A DNA stretch of 64,000 nt. It comes from Clusia tigrina (Eukaryota > Arthropoda > Insecta > Diptera > Clusiidae). The translations under genes were made by a program, and so were the position numbers. The notes under the pieces were generated by a model that saw nothing but the letters and a program-made list of their open reading frames with translations, was not told the DNA's origin and did not search any database. Shown piece by piece: positions 42,370 to 54,822 of this stretch. Every line of letters begins with the position of its first letter. Position 1 is the first letter of the stretch. The stretch is from NCBI GenBank assembly GCA_920105625.2, contig OV050030.1:210164325-210228324 (forward strand), read 5' to 3'.

Positions 42370-44006
42370 TTTTGTGAAAGTAGAGTTTTCATAAGTAAGT
42401 TTTGGTTATGTACAAGCTCTTGAATCATAGATTGCATCGAGGACATGAAGTTAGTAATACACTGAGACAAGTTAAATATTAACTTTTCTAAATTTTGAGG
42501 TTGCATAGGGTGACCCAGTTTATCAGAAACGCCAGTTTTCAGTACATTCGCATAGCTAGTGGATGAAAAGATGTTTTCGGTGGTGCTTCCAATATGGTTT
42601 GTGTAGGTAGGTATAGCACTATATTTTTGGGTTCGAACTGTCTTAGCAGTTTTGTTCATACTGATTCTTAGTTGTGTATATATCGGGCAGCCTCTGTAGT
42701 TAGCAGTATGATTCCCCCCACAATTGCTGCATTTTTTTGTATCCTTCTCACTTGTGTTCAGCTTGCATTCCTTTGATGGATGGAAGTCGCCACACGCAAC
42801 GCATACAGCACGTAAGGTGCAGTACGATTTCGAATGCCCATACTCTTGGCAGTTTGTGCATTGTGTTGGGCCTTTTCGTTTGTGAGGCTCCTCGACTGTT
42901 ATTCTACGATGCATTAAATATTTTAAGTTGTAAATGGGGTGGGTTTCGTTTTGTTTTAATTTAATATTCCCTGGTTCTAGTTCTATTCTAAAGAGTGGTT
43001 GCGGAATTTTTTCCCTATTCCTTATATTAAACACAGATTTTGCTGTCAATCCAGACTCTTGGAGTGCATATTTTAGTTCTATAGGGTCTACTTCAGGTTC
43101 TATACCTTTAATAACAACTGTCAACCCTTTGCTACTTTTTATCTGATAAGTATAGTAATTTTTCTTTTCATTTTCAAGGAAAGAAACAACTGCCCGATAG
43201 TTTTTTTCCAAATATATTTGAATTTTTGTTTCATTTATTTTACCCTTCAACAGCGGGACCACATGAAAATTATTTTTACCAATCAAGCTGGCAACACTGT
43301 CTATTAAAAAGTTGGAACTGCGTTCCCGCAAGTAAATTGGTCGTGGTTTGACTGCAATACTCTTAGTTGCTTCAGACTCTGCACTATCGCTTAATAGAGC
43401 AAAACGGTTGTTGTTTAGGGTATCTGTATTATTTTTAACAAGTTTATTCTTTTCTGCCTTGGCAATCGGGCTGCGTTTTCGTTTTATTGTTATGTATCGA
43501 TCAATACCTGTTTGTGTGCTTATGTTTGGTTTTGCACACTGTGTTTCTATAGTTTTATTTGCAACATTGGTAAGTTGTTGTTGCTTATATATACTCATAG
43601 CAGAACCTTTGTTGTTTTTGATTTGTGTTGGAGATGCTGTTGAATTTGGAGAGGCACATTGTCCACTCCAAGAGAGCTGAAAGTTTGCTGGCATATTTAG
43701 CGTAGCCGAGTCTGCTTGAGAATCTGTGCTTATTTTTTTTGTTGTGCAAAGAGCAATGTTGTTTTGCTCCTGCGTGTTTATTAGTTTTATTGGTGTGGGT
43801 GTGACTAGCTTAGAAGTTTGAGCGTGCTCAGTGCTTACCGTTTGCTGAATTACTGGTGGTGATTGCGCATGTGCTGAACTATTGTGAGAGATCATCTCTG
43901 TTGGGCTTAAATTGATTTGTTGATTACTGTCTATTGCTGCATGCGGGGGACACGCGCGGGTGAGACATCGATCTCTCGCTTGTGGCGGTGAGTGTCGAAT
44001 GCTCAT
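42366..44006 (-). CDS. Jockey ORF1 (gag-like) of LINE D, intact
   Basis: 546 residues from ATG 44,006 to TGA 42,366. The first 210 residues are polar and low-complexity (Gln, Thr, Ser, Asn), with the basic IKRKRSPIAKAEKNK segment. An RRM-like fold follows (LTVVIKGIEPEVDPIELKYAL, about 300-380). Three zinc knuckles lie at about 400-455 (CTNCQEYGHSKSYC, CVACGDFHPSKEC, CSNCGGNHTANYRGC). The C-terminus holds SYANVLKTG and a hydrophobic Met/Gln-rich helix. Such proteins bind LINE RNA and often carry it to the nucleus. The stop overlaps the ORF2 start as ATGA, so ORF2 is probably reached by termination and reinitiation. Confidence 0.9.
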   Translation of the reverse strand: MSIRHSPPQARDRCLTRACPPHAAIDSNQQINLSPTEMISHNSSAHAQSPPVIQQTVSTEHAQTSKLVTPTPIKLINTQEQNNIALCTTKKISTDSQADSATLNMPANFQLSWSGQCASPNSTASPTQIKNNKGSAMSIYKQQQLTNVANKTIETQCAKPNISTQTGIDRYITIKRKRSPIAKAEKNKLVKNNTDTLNNNRFALLSDSAESEATKSIAVKPRPIYLRERSSNFLIDSVASLIGKNNFHVVPLLKGKINETKIQIYLEKNYRAVVSFLENEKKNYYTYQIKSSKGLTVVIKGIEPEVDPIELKYALQESGLTAKSVFNIRNREKIPQPLFRIELEPGNIKLKQNETHPIYNLKYLMHRRITVEEPHKRKGPTQCTNCQEYGHSKSYCTLRAVCVACGDFHPSKECKLNTSEKDTKKCSNCGGNHTANYRGCPIYTQLRISMNKTAKTVRTQKYSAIPTYTNHIGSTTENIFSSTSYANVLKTGVSDKLGHPMQPQNLEKLIFNLSQCITNFMSSMQSMIQELVHNQNLLMKTLLSQK

Positions 44007-44221
44007 GTAAATTGTTTTTGTTTATTTTTTTCCCTTCTATTGTTGTTGTTTTTTGGTTGGAACCACTCATTTAAAATTTTTGTTTGTGATTTAATTAATT
44101 GTTTTTGGCCTGCCCATAAAGGCTAGCCAACAAAAAATGTTTACCACTTTGATGCTAAATTTTACACTCGTAGATATTTTTTAATTTTTTATTTTTGATA
44201 TACTCGTATTAAAAAAAAAAA

Positions 44222-46383
44222 AAGAGCGGAGAATTGAACACCGTCACGCCGACCGACTTATCACATCAAATGCTTATCACAATGATACTTAAAATAATGC
44301 TATGGAATGCGAACGGGCTGGCCAAACATCAACCCGAATTACAAATCATACTCAAGGAAGAAAAAATTGATGTTTGTCTGATTTCTGAAACACATTTCAC
44401 AAATCAGTCGTTCATAAAAATTAGTAACTATGAGACTTACCACACAACTCATCCAGATAATTCAGCTCGTGGTGGTAGCGCAATAATCGTAAGAAAAAAT
44501 ATAGAACATTACGAGTCAGAGAAATTCCGTACTTATGAAATCCAAGCAACCACTATCATTATAAATTCAAACAACCAACCGCTAGCGCTCACGGCATTGT
44601 AAAGTCCGCCGAGACACAAAATTAATAGTGAATTGTATGTTAAATTTATAAATAAGCACGAAACCAGATTTATAGTAGGAGGAGATTTCAATGCCAAAAA
44701 CATCTATTGGGGATCCAGACTAACCACAACAAAAGGGCGTGAGTTATTTACAGCTGCCAGAGAGACGGGTTGTGAGTTTATCTCAACTGGTAAGCCAACT
44801 TATTGGCCAAGCGATGCTGGAAAGATACCTGATTTAATAGATATCTTTTTAATTAAAAAAGTTTCAAACAACTATTTGCAAATACATGAGGGTTTTGATC
44901 TCAATTTCGACCACTCTCCGGTTTTCTTATCAGTAAGCGAAAATATAATAAAAAAAATGCAAAATAAATATCTAACCAACAGATTTACCGACTGCCACTA
45001 TTTCAAAGAAGTGCTAGGTAAAAACACTCGACACATAGAACCGCCAAAAACAGAAGAACAACTGGAATACGAAGCCTTAAAACTAGCAGAAAATATTCAA
45101 AATTCTGCTTGGGCTAGCACGCCAATTTTAAAAAGGAAATCCGAAGGATGTTTCTATCCGAAAGAAATAAAAATTCTAATAACAAACAAAACAAAACTCC
45201 GGCGTCGCTGGCACCAACGTTGGTCACCCAATGATAAACAGGCGCTTAACAAAGCTACAAAGAAGCTAAGTCAAGAAATAAAGGTTTTCAAAAATGAATC
45301 GACTAGCAGGCTCTTACGAAACCTCTCACATGAAAAGAACAATGACCACTCTTTGTGGAAAGCCACGAAAAACATAAAAAGGCCCACATTACCGATTCCT
45401 CCAATTAAAATGTTTAATGGTGGCTGGGCCAAAAGCAACATTGAAAAGGCTCACACTTTTTCAGACCACCTTATGAAAACCTTTACGCCAAATGACGGCG
45501 AAGAAATTGATACGAATTACAACATCAACTATGAGAATAAAGCAGGCACTCTGCAGTGTACCCCTTCCGAAGTGAAATGTGAGATAAAGAACCTAAAATT
45601 GAGAAAAAGTCCAGGTTTTGATCTGATAACAGCAGAAATTTTGAAACAGCTGCCACAGATGTGTATTGAAAATCTTTCAATACACATCACATGTCCCAAG
45701 CATCTGGAAAGTGGCCGCAGTAATAATGCTTCCCAAACCAAGCAAAGTACCACAAGAAGTGTCATCATATAGACCAATCTCCCTGTTACCGATACTATCG
45801 AAAGTCTTTGAGAAGCTGCTGCACAATAAACTCCAGCCAATTATTGAAGAAAAGAAACTGATACCAAGCCACCAATTTGGTTTCAGAAGAAAACACTCAA
45901 CTATAGATCAAGTTCACAGGATCGTCGAATTTATTGAAAACTCATTTGAAGAGAAAAAAGTCAGTTCTGCGGTATTTCTCGATGTAGCGCAGGCATTCGT
46001 CAAAGTTTGGCATAAAGGTCTGCTCCATAAACTGCAATTGATTCTACCTGCCGAATATTGTGAAATTATCGAATCATACCTTCAAAAAAGACAAAAGTCT
46101 GGGCTCCGCGAAGTTAAGGCAGGTGTTCCTCAAGGCAGCATCCTAGGGCCCCTACTCTATCTCCTATTCACAAGCGATTTACCGATCGAACAAAACCATA
46201 TTACCACAGCATTCGCTGACGATACGGCACTCATAGCTACTGATGGCACAGAGGAAATCTCAGTAGAGAAACTCCAACGTGCCGTAAATTCAATATTTAA
46301 TTGGACAAAGAAATGGCGCATTAAAATAAATAACACAAAATCGGTCCACATCGACTTTACGAATAAAAAAGTTAGACATATCC
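44222..46383 (+). pseudogene. Jockey ORF2 of LINE C, broken
   Basis: The frame opens with ATG 44,270 (MLITMILKIMLWNANGL). Endonuclease: ISETHFTNQSF, SARGGSAIIV (to 44,602, a stop), then GDFNAKNIYWGSRL, TYWPSDAGKIPDLIDI and FDHSPVFL (44,633 on). The linker has DHSLWKATKNIKRP, and the RT begins KSPGFDLITAEIL; at about 45,690 the frame shifts. The second frame (45,666-46,394) holds SSYRPISLLPILSKVFE, SHQFGFRRKHSTIDQVHR, FLDVAQAFVKVWHKGL (Val for Asp in FDKVW), GVPQGSILGP and FADD. It ends near 46,383 in Copia sequence, so the thumb, C-terminus and 3' UTR are gone. Confidence 0.9.
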
Positions 46384-46740
46384 GCTATATATAGACGGAA
46401 TAGAAGGCACAAACGACATGTTGGCAGATGGTTTGACGAAAGCAGTACCAGTAGTTAAGAATGAATCTATTAATGCCAAGATAGGCTTACAGTAAATTTA
46501 TATATTTAGTATCAGAATTTTTAAATGAAACTATGTTAGCCTGCAGCAATGCTTGTAAACTTAAAATTAAATATGCTTTTGTCACGTTGCCAGATTTTCA
46601 ATTAAAGGGAACTGTATTTATAACTTTTCTTCTTTTACATATTTCTTCTTTTACTGAATAATGTCTGTCGCCATCTTACTTTAAAACTGCGCGTATCCCT
46701 TTCTCTGCTCAATAGTTTACAAATACGGCATCGGGACTCA
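46384..46740 (+). pseudogene. Copia 3' end fragment, plus strand
   Basis: NDMLADGLTKAVPV (about 46,414-46,456) is the C-terminal end of Copia RNase H, where LAD-x2-TK is conserved; a TAA follows at about 46,493. The remaining 240 bp are non-coding and may contain 3' UTR or LTR sequence, but no ends are clear. Its strand is opposite to the Copia relics on either side, so it is a separate piece. Confidence 0.65.
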
Positions 46741-48060
46741 TCTTTATATTTTAACTTTTGTATACGACCACAACCTTTTGCTTCATTTGAGTTCCCGACG
46801 AACACGAAAGCTTCAGATCCTGAGTCAAACTTTCCTTTATTTTGTCTTTTTTTAAGACATAAGGTTTTGAGCCGAAAATTTCAAAATACAATACAGTAGG
46901 CATTTTACCTGTCCATAATTTATATGGTATTTGACCGTTTAATGACTTTTTAACTAAAGTCCTATTTTTACGCTCAGCTATACCATTTTGTTTGGGTCTG
47001 TAGGGAGCAGTCAAGCGTCGTTTGATACTACAAATTTTTAAAAAGGTATCAAATTCAAAATTGACGTATTCTTTGTCGTTATCCGTTTGTCCTTAGGCCT
47101 TAATTCTTTTCCAGTGAATATTTCTACCGCATTTTTGTATTGAAAATTATTGAAAACATCCGATTTTTGTTTAATAAAATATTCGTGGCAATACCGTGAT
47201 TTGTCGTCTACGGATGTAACGAAATATTTTGCACCCGAATTTTTCGCCGGTCGCATGGGCCCACAAACAACACTGTGCAAGTCATTTGTTCTGTTCTTTT
47301 TAGACGTTGGAAAACTTTTTTCCGTTTGTTTTCCGCAAACACAAATTTCGCATACTGCTAATTTTTCTTCTGATTTAAATTTAATGCCATGTACAAGATT
47401 TTGTCTTACCAAGCCCTTTAAATCATTTTATTTAAGTGGCCCATTTTCTGATGGCAAATTTTAATGTCCGAATTAATCACAGCGACTTTTGCGAATTGTC
47501 GTTTGTCTTCAACAAGAAAAATATTTTCGGATCTTTTTGCGTGAGTTATGATGTTTTTGTTTTTGTCCAATACGATTGCATCCACCCGGCGAAAATTCAT
47601 CTCGTGTCCATTGTAAAAAATTTACGAACCCGACAAACTAGTGCGTAAATCCGCGACGTACAGCACTTTATTTAAGTATATTTTACTATCGCGATCATTT
47701 ACGTCTACAGTCATTTTCATTTTACCGACACCGCCGATTTTGGTTGTATTATTATTAGCCAAGTTTAAAACTTTTTCCGAATTTACGAAATTTATAAATT
47801 TCTTCGTTTCCACTTAAGTGCAACATTATCAAGACACCAACGGTTGTCTGAAATCGGTTTTCTATGTCTTATTTTACCGAACGCGCACTATTTTCGACAT
47901 TTTCCGAATTATTACCGCTTTCTTTTTTATTTTTGCAATTTCTCGCGAAGTAAAACACTTTTTGTTTTTTTAGATTCATTACTATATTTGTTTTTGTTTT
48001 GATTATTGCTTTTCGCTTTGTCCCAATTGGAATTTTTTCTTATTTGTGTATAAGACATTT
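46741..48060 (-). pseudogene. Copia gag end, protease and integrase part, dead
   Basis: Minus strand, in order: gag end near 48,000; TKFINFVNSEKVLNLANN and GVGKMKMTVDVND (47,622-47,813), part of the protease to GAG-pre-integrase linker; ICHQKMGHLNKM (about 47,430, the pre-integrase zinc part); CEICVCGKQTEKSFP and DLHSVVCGPMRPAKNSGAKYFVTSVDDKSRY (47,038-47,412), the integrase core start with Val for the first Asp; and MTAPYRPKQNGIAERKNRTL (46,751-47,014) with the catalytic Glu kept. Several stops. With the RT part at 36.3-37.9 kb it would make one Copia element split by the LINE C/D nest. Confidence 0.85.
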
Positions 48061-48577
48061 TCATCACACTTTCTGTCATCCCCTTTCGCCATTCGGCTTA
48101 GAATTTTGACACGTACTGTACAAAAATAATTTTTCGTAGGCACAACAATATCTTCATCCGCTACATAACAGCACGCGCCAAGTCAATTACCTTTGGTAGC
48201 AGTAGGTAAAAAACCCGTATGAGCAAGTCAGCAGAAATAATCATGCACCCAAGCATGAGGCAAGGTATTTTGAAGCTATGGTTTTGATACTTTAACCTGG
48301 ATAGGAAGTAGCAAATTGAGTTAGTTGTTTTAATCACTTGAACTTGAACAACTTGCTGAGGGATGAAAAAACTTTACTTGTTGGAAGCTTGGTTAAAATT
48401 CACAATTTTATTTTCAAATTATTGGCTTGAACACAATTCTAACTACAATTATTTACAATAACAAAAAACTTAATTGGTACTGTAAAAATGAATACACAAC
48501 AAAATATTGAAAAATGCTAATGGTAATGAACTGACGTCGACTCAAAGCTAACGCAACGTCATAATGTTGTAAATATA

Positions 48578-49479
48578 AAGGGTGTTTTTTTTAGACGTGT
48601 GGTTTTCAATCTGGCAACTCTTTTTTCTGAGTGGGTCTTTTTGACAGCTGTCACTTGATTTATGCTCAGTTTGGTTTGCCATTTCATAATTTAATGGCCG
48701 AACACCCATCAAGCGCGTCGCACGTTCGGTGAATGGGCCCAAAACGAGATGGCCACCGATCCCGATTCCCGAATAAAATTTTGTTCAGCGATGAAGCTCA
48801 CTTTTGATTGAATGGGTACGTTAATAAGCAAAATTGTCGCATTTGGAGTGACGATAATCCACAAGGTTTTATTGAGACGCCGTTACATCCTCAAAGAGTC
48901 ACTGTTTGGTGTGCTCTATGGGCAGAGGGAATCATTGGTCCATATTTGTTCAAAAATGAAACCGGCCATATTGTTACAGTCGATTGGAAACGCTATAGAG
49001 CCATGATTAATTACTTTTTCGTGCTTGAATTGGAGGATGTTGATGTGGACGACCTTTGGTTCCAACAAGACGGCGCTACATGCCATACAGCCAACGAAAC
49101 AATAAATTTATTGAAGCAAACTATTGGTGAGCGCATTATCTCGAGTCGTGGGCCTGTGGCGTGGCCTCCAAGATCGTGCGATTTAACACCGCTGGACTAT
49201 TTTTTGTGGGGCTATGTGGAGTCACTTGTCTACGCAGATAAGCCCGACACGATTGACGCCTTGGAAGAAAATATCCTAATTGCTGCAAAAAGTGGTCGAA
49301 AATTGGGCCTCTCGGCTGGAATTTATTCGAGGCAGCCGCGGCGGCCACTTGCCCGAAATCATTTTTAAAACATAATGGCAAACCCCTATCTTTATAATAA
49401 AGCTAAATTCTTGGCCATAACATTAAATTATGTGCGTTTTATTTCTGCTTAAAAACCACATGTCTAAAAACACACCCTT
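48578..49479 (+). mobile_element. Tc1/mariner-superfamily element, internally deleted
   Basis: 902 bp between TA dinucleotides (48,576-48,577 and 49,480-49,481). The ends AAGGGTGT...TTTAGACGTGTGG and CCACATGTCTAAAAACACACCCTT are inverted repeats of about 27 bp. The transposase frame is short and broken. TA target duplication and terminal repeats agree with the superfamily. Confidence 0.9.
48715..49368 (+). pseudogene. mariner-type transposase, N-terminus deleted
   Basis: The frame is readable from about 48,718 as RTFGEWAQNEMATDP, SRIKILFSDEAHF, with TGA at 48,807, then NGYVNKQNCRIWSDD onward. The catalytic triad is visible: D in FSDEAHF, D in FQQDGATCHTA, D in RSCDLTPLDYFLWG, with 36 residues between the second and third. 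The helix-turn-helix DNA-binding domains that should precede are missing (only about 60 bp of leader remain before 48,690), and near 49,290-49,315 a deletion with frame change spoils the end (the GSRGGHLPEIIF tail reads in another frame). Without DNA binding it cannot transpose. Confidence 0.9.
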
Positions 49480-49621
49480 TATTTGGGTGAATGACTATTT
49501 CTGCTGACTCGCCATCATATGGGCGTTTCACCTACTGCTACCAAAGGCAATTGAATTAGCTCGTGCTGTTATGTAGCGGATGATGATATACTCGTAGTTG
49601 TGCCTACGAAAAATTGTTTTT

Positions 49622-51514
49622 TTTTCGTTTATAATATCTTCTCTGTTAATTTCCATAATTAAAACTGTTTATTGCTTAATAAAGTCATGTTTTTAAAACG
49701 ATTTTTTAAATTTATTATTTTTGCTGACTCAGAACAAAAATTACCTTCCTATAAACAGCTGACTTTTAAAGCGCCCCAAAATAATAGTGTTGCCACAGTT
49801 TAAAAAAACGTGGGTTTTCTGTATTTGGAGTATGATATTAAGAAAAAATTATTTAGTTTACAAAAAATTGTATCAATAGATTACAATTTATGCCAAAAAT
49901 ATTATATTTTGACCCACTGTGCAGTGGCTGAAGTCTTTAGCATGGATGATAGCTCCGATAAGATCCTTGGATTCACTTTGACACTTCTAGTGTACTCACC
50001 ACTCATACAACTGAGAGTGACTAATATTGATGATTTCAAACAGTGAACCAAATGCCGTTTCAGTATGAGGTGATACCGATTCGGCATCGTGGATGCTACT
50101 GAGAGATTTGATAATTTTCTTTGGAAATGAAACACCCAGGCGACGAATTGTATCGTAATCACATGTGAGTAGTATTCAGCATTGCAATCAATGATGTAAT
50201 TCGATTTCTAAGCAGCAAAATAGGCAGTCCTGCGCCTCACCTTGTTCACTTCTTCAAGACTAGAACCTTCAGCAAAAATGGAGAGCTCGTGTACCAAATA
50301 TATTCAATGATCTCTTTTACCAACCAAGTTTACACTTGTTCAAAAAATACCTCCAGCAGTTAAGTCTTGCTTCTCTGATACTACATTTTCATTGACCATT
50401 GATATCATGAGGAGCAGCCGCAATCAATGCACACCAATTTGCAAATCACTCCACAAATAAGTTTCTATATTCGCATGGACAAATATATCCGCAATTTTGG
50501 CTAAAATATAAGATAGCAAATGTGCACTAGTTTTCGCTAATGATTTTCTCTCCATAGATAAGATGGGAAATTTGGCGGTGAGAAACTCTACATCAATATT
50601 AATTACCCACAAAATCCTCAAAGCAAACGTAGATCTAGCAACCATATAGTTAAGTACTCACAGAAATTGTGAAACTGTATATGTTCAGCGATCTTTTGAC
50701 ATTATCAAATCGCTCGCAAAATGATATTTTATTTAACCTGTTACAGCTGCTAATAGTGTGATTTACGTTAGCATACATAGCAGTAGAGTGTTTCCTGCTA
50801 GGGAAGGAGTAGTCTTATCCTATGAATTTTCCTTGCTAATTTTCTTCATGGTATTGTTGTCAACTCTGCGAGTTGCAAGTAGATTGACATCCAGAAATAG
50901 TGAGCTTCAGATCAACATGTCATCCCTCGTAGGCGACTTACAGCCAAAGGTTTCTTCAACTTTGTCTCAGTAACTTAATCAACTTTATTCAAGAGTTAAA
51001 TTAAAATGGTGATGAAAATATCTGTATCAGAGCCTAGAAGTTGAATCTTCGGCAGCACATTATATAGTAAGCTAATATGACCTGATTTCGATGTAATCTA
51101 TTTGCAGTGCTTGATCATGAAAGTAATTGAGGTGTTAGATATTCCTCTCGTCCAATTTCTCGTCAAATTACTTAATTGGAATGGCGTGGAAAAATATTTA
51201 TACAAGGATTACTTATTATGTAAGCAATAAGCATATCAAGTAAAAATACATTAAAAAAAATATTCAGAGGAGTGCACGATAATTGAAAATGCTTTAAAAA
51301 AATTCATGTACCAATATGTAGGAGAATTAGCAAATTTTTCAAGATGTAGTAAAAATAAGAAAAAAGCACACAATAAGGAAGATGATATGCTGATGATCAG
51401 CGGCTGCACCAATGCAAGATTTTGATGGGTGCTGGAGAACACAAGCAGACTTCAGCTGCACATAATGCAGCAAGGTAATTTATATAAGCCAGTTATTTCG
51501 ATGAGAAGATTTTC
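49622..51514. other. gene-free stretch, possible intron or upstream region of the LRR gene
   Basis: About 1.9 kb of AT-rich sequence. I found no LRR-like exon, no signal peptide and no transposon protein in either strand. A 71-codon frame at 50,758-50,973 has a hydrophobic stretch (SLLIFFMVLLSTL), but no start context or homology I can name. The missing 5' exons of the LRR gene are expected farther upstream or lost. Confidence 0.4.
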
Positions 51515-52208
51515 TTTTAAGGTTCAATAATTTATTCCAGTAATTTATTATAAAAACTGTTCGACGAAATTTTCACAGAGGCATAATGCAACCGAAAATA
51601 GCTGTTAATGTTAATGAAGGGGCAACAAATATTATGAAATTTGTAGACCATACATCGATACCAATTGTTAACGTGATATGAAATCTTTTATTTTTCACAA
51701 GGTTCCCACTTCTAAAATCCGCCCTGATATTTTCATAAAATATGTATTAATCCATTTTTCTCTTGGTGACAATGGCCTTATTCGGAAGATCCTTGGTTGC
51801 AAAGTTATCACAATTAAAAATATCGAAATCAAGTTTATATTTTCAATCGAAAATATTTTTGTGAAAATAATATTAAAAATTTAAGATAAAAAATGTATTA
51901 TTGGTGTCATTCTTTGCGTTGCTTAATTCTTTGCAGTGCTTAATAAAAAAATTTATCGAATGGTCCATTTATACAGTAACGTTGTTCCACCAAAAATATC
52001 TTAAGGATAATTTAAAAGGAAGAAACAAAAAAAACTCAATTTTACTTAGACACATACCTGAAAGATGCAAATATTTAGTGCATATTAAGTAAATATATTT
52101 AATACAATACGAATTTGCTGCAGCTACTCTAAGGAATACGTTCTCTGTTAATACTTTCATTAATTCAAAATTTTTAAAATATTGTAATCTGTTGTGGTGT
52201 AATTACAG

Positions 52209-54031
<1,823 letters not shown>

Positions 54032-54039
54032 TAGTTTAA

Positions 54040-54820
54040 AATTATTAAACACAAATAAATTTAGGATTAACTAATTTTGATGTAATTCACATAAAATTTT
54101 GGTTTTTGGCTTCATTCATGTTTTTATTGAATTTTCCAAAATATAGTCTATAATAATTCAATAAAATACTATATATTTATGCATATCTTACTCTTACTCT
54201 TAGCCAATATGGTTAGTGTTGGTGACCAAATAAATATAATTAGATAAATGAATGGTGACAGTGAATAATGTAAGTTTTGAAATTTTTTAAGTTTTTTTAA
54301 TATTTTCAGGAATTTTAATATGACCTTTCTAACAGAATTTTCTTAGGACAACTAGGATTTAATGAACTTTTATATTTCGATGCGATATTGACGATTTCTT
54401 CTTAAACGAGGGAGATTTCCAGCTTTGTGTAGGCTGGTCTTTTTGAACTACATTGGGCTTCGGTAATTAATATTAGTAGTTCTCCCAGAACCCCACAACT
54501 GTATCGACAATATCGAAATCAAACTTATGGTTGCTTGGTATAAGTTAGTGCAACAAACATTTATATCACGCAAAAGGCGAAGGTACTCAACGCGTGCACC
54601 TGCTGCCAAACTGTACCCAGTAGCTGATTCAACCGATACAGCAAATTTGCACGTTCCCGTGGCAAACGCCACCGCAAGCATTCTTCCATCAGCGATCATG
54701 AAGCTGCTGCAGTTCAACCCCCCATGGATTGCAGGTAGCCGAGGTTACATTTAAGATTATAAAAATTGTTAAGTTTAGTTCTTTATTCACAACCTGTGTG
54801 GTTGGAAATTGAATAAATAT
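54040..54820. other. gene-free stretch after the LRR gene
   Basis: AT-rich; it holds the 3' UTR of the LRR gene (AATAAA at about 54,054) and nothing else I can name. A 75-codon frame at 54,527-54,754 has no recognisable domain. Confidence 0.4.
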
Positions 54821-54822
54821 TG

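Larger units (their letters stand above)
39508..44220 (-). mobile_element. Jockey-clade LINE D, nearly intact, inserted into LINE C
   Basis: Minus-strand element with poly(A) tail (T-run 39,508-39,521), 3' UTR, ORF2 39,717-42,369, ORF1 42,366-44,006 and 5' UTR to about 44,220. It separates ORF1 of LINE C from its ORF2. The right edge lies at an A-run (44,208-44,223), which hides any target duplication. ORF1 is open; ORF2 has only one frameshift and one stop. Of the LINEs here, it is the youngest-looking. Confidence 0.9.
48124..49618. mobile_element. long-TIR element (about 1.5 kb) hosting a mariner relic
   Basis: Terminal inverted repeats of about 130 bp: left 48,124-48,252 (starting AATAATTTTTCGTAGGCACA) and right 49,484-49,618 (ending CCTACGAAAAATTG), sharing CATCCGCTACATAACAGCACG and CCTTTGGTAGCAGTAGGT with small gaps. 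The interior left of the mariner relic (48,253-48,577) is non-coding. The inner edge of the right repeat is where the mariner relic sits. Exact outer ends and a target duplication are not clear. No transposase of its own is seen. Confidence 0.75.

Noticed and set aside
51678..51884. 68-codon frame kept in both copies of the LRR duplication (also 58,291-58,497)
   Set aside because: The two copies simply share sequence. The peptide lies in what must be intron or upstream sequence, starts without context and has no known domain.
54527..54754. 75-codon frame after the LRR gene
   Set aside because: No domain, no splice or start support; may be an old repeat remnant.
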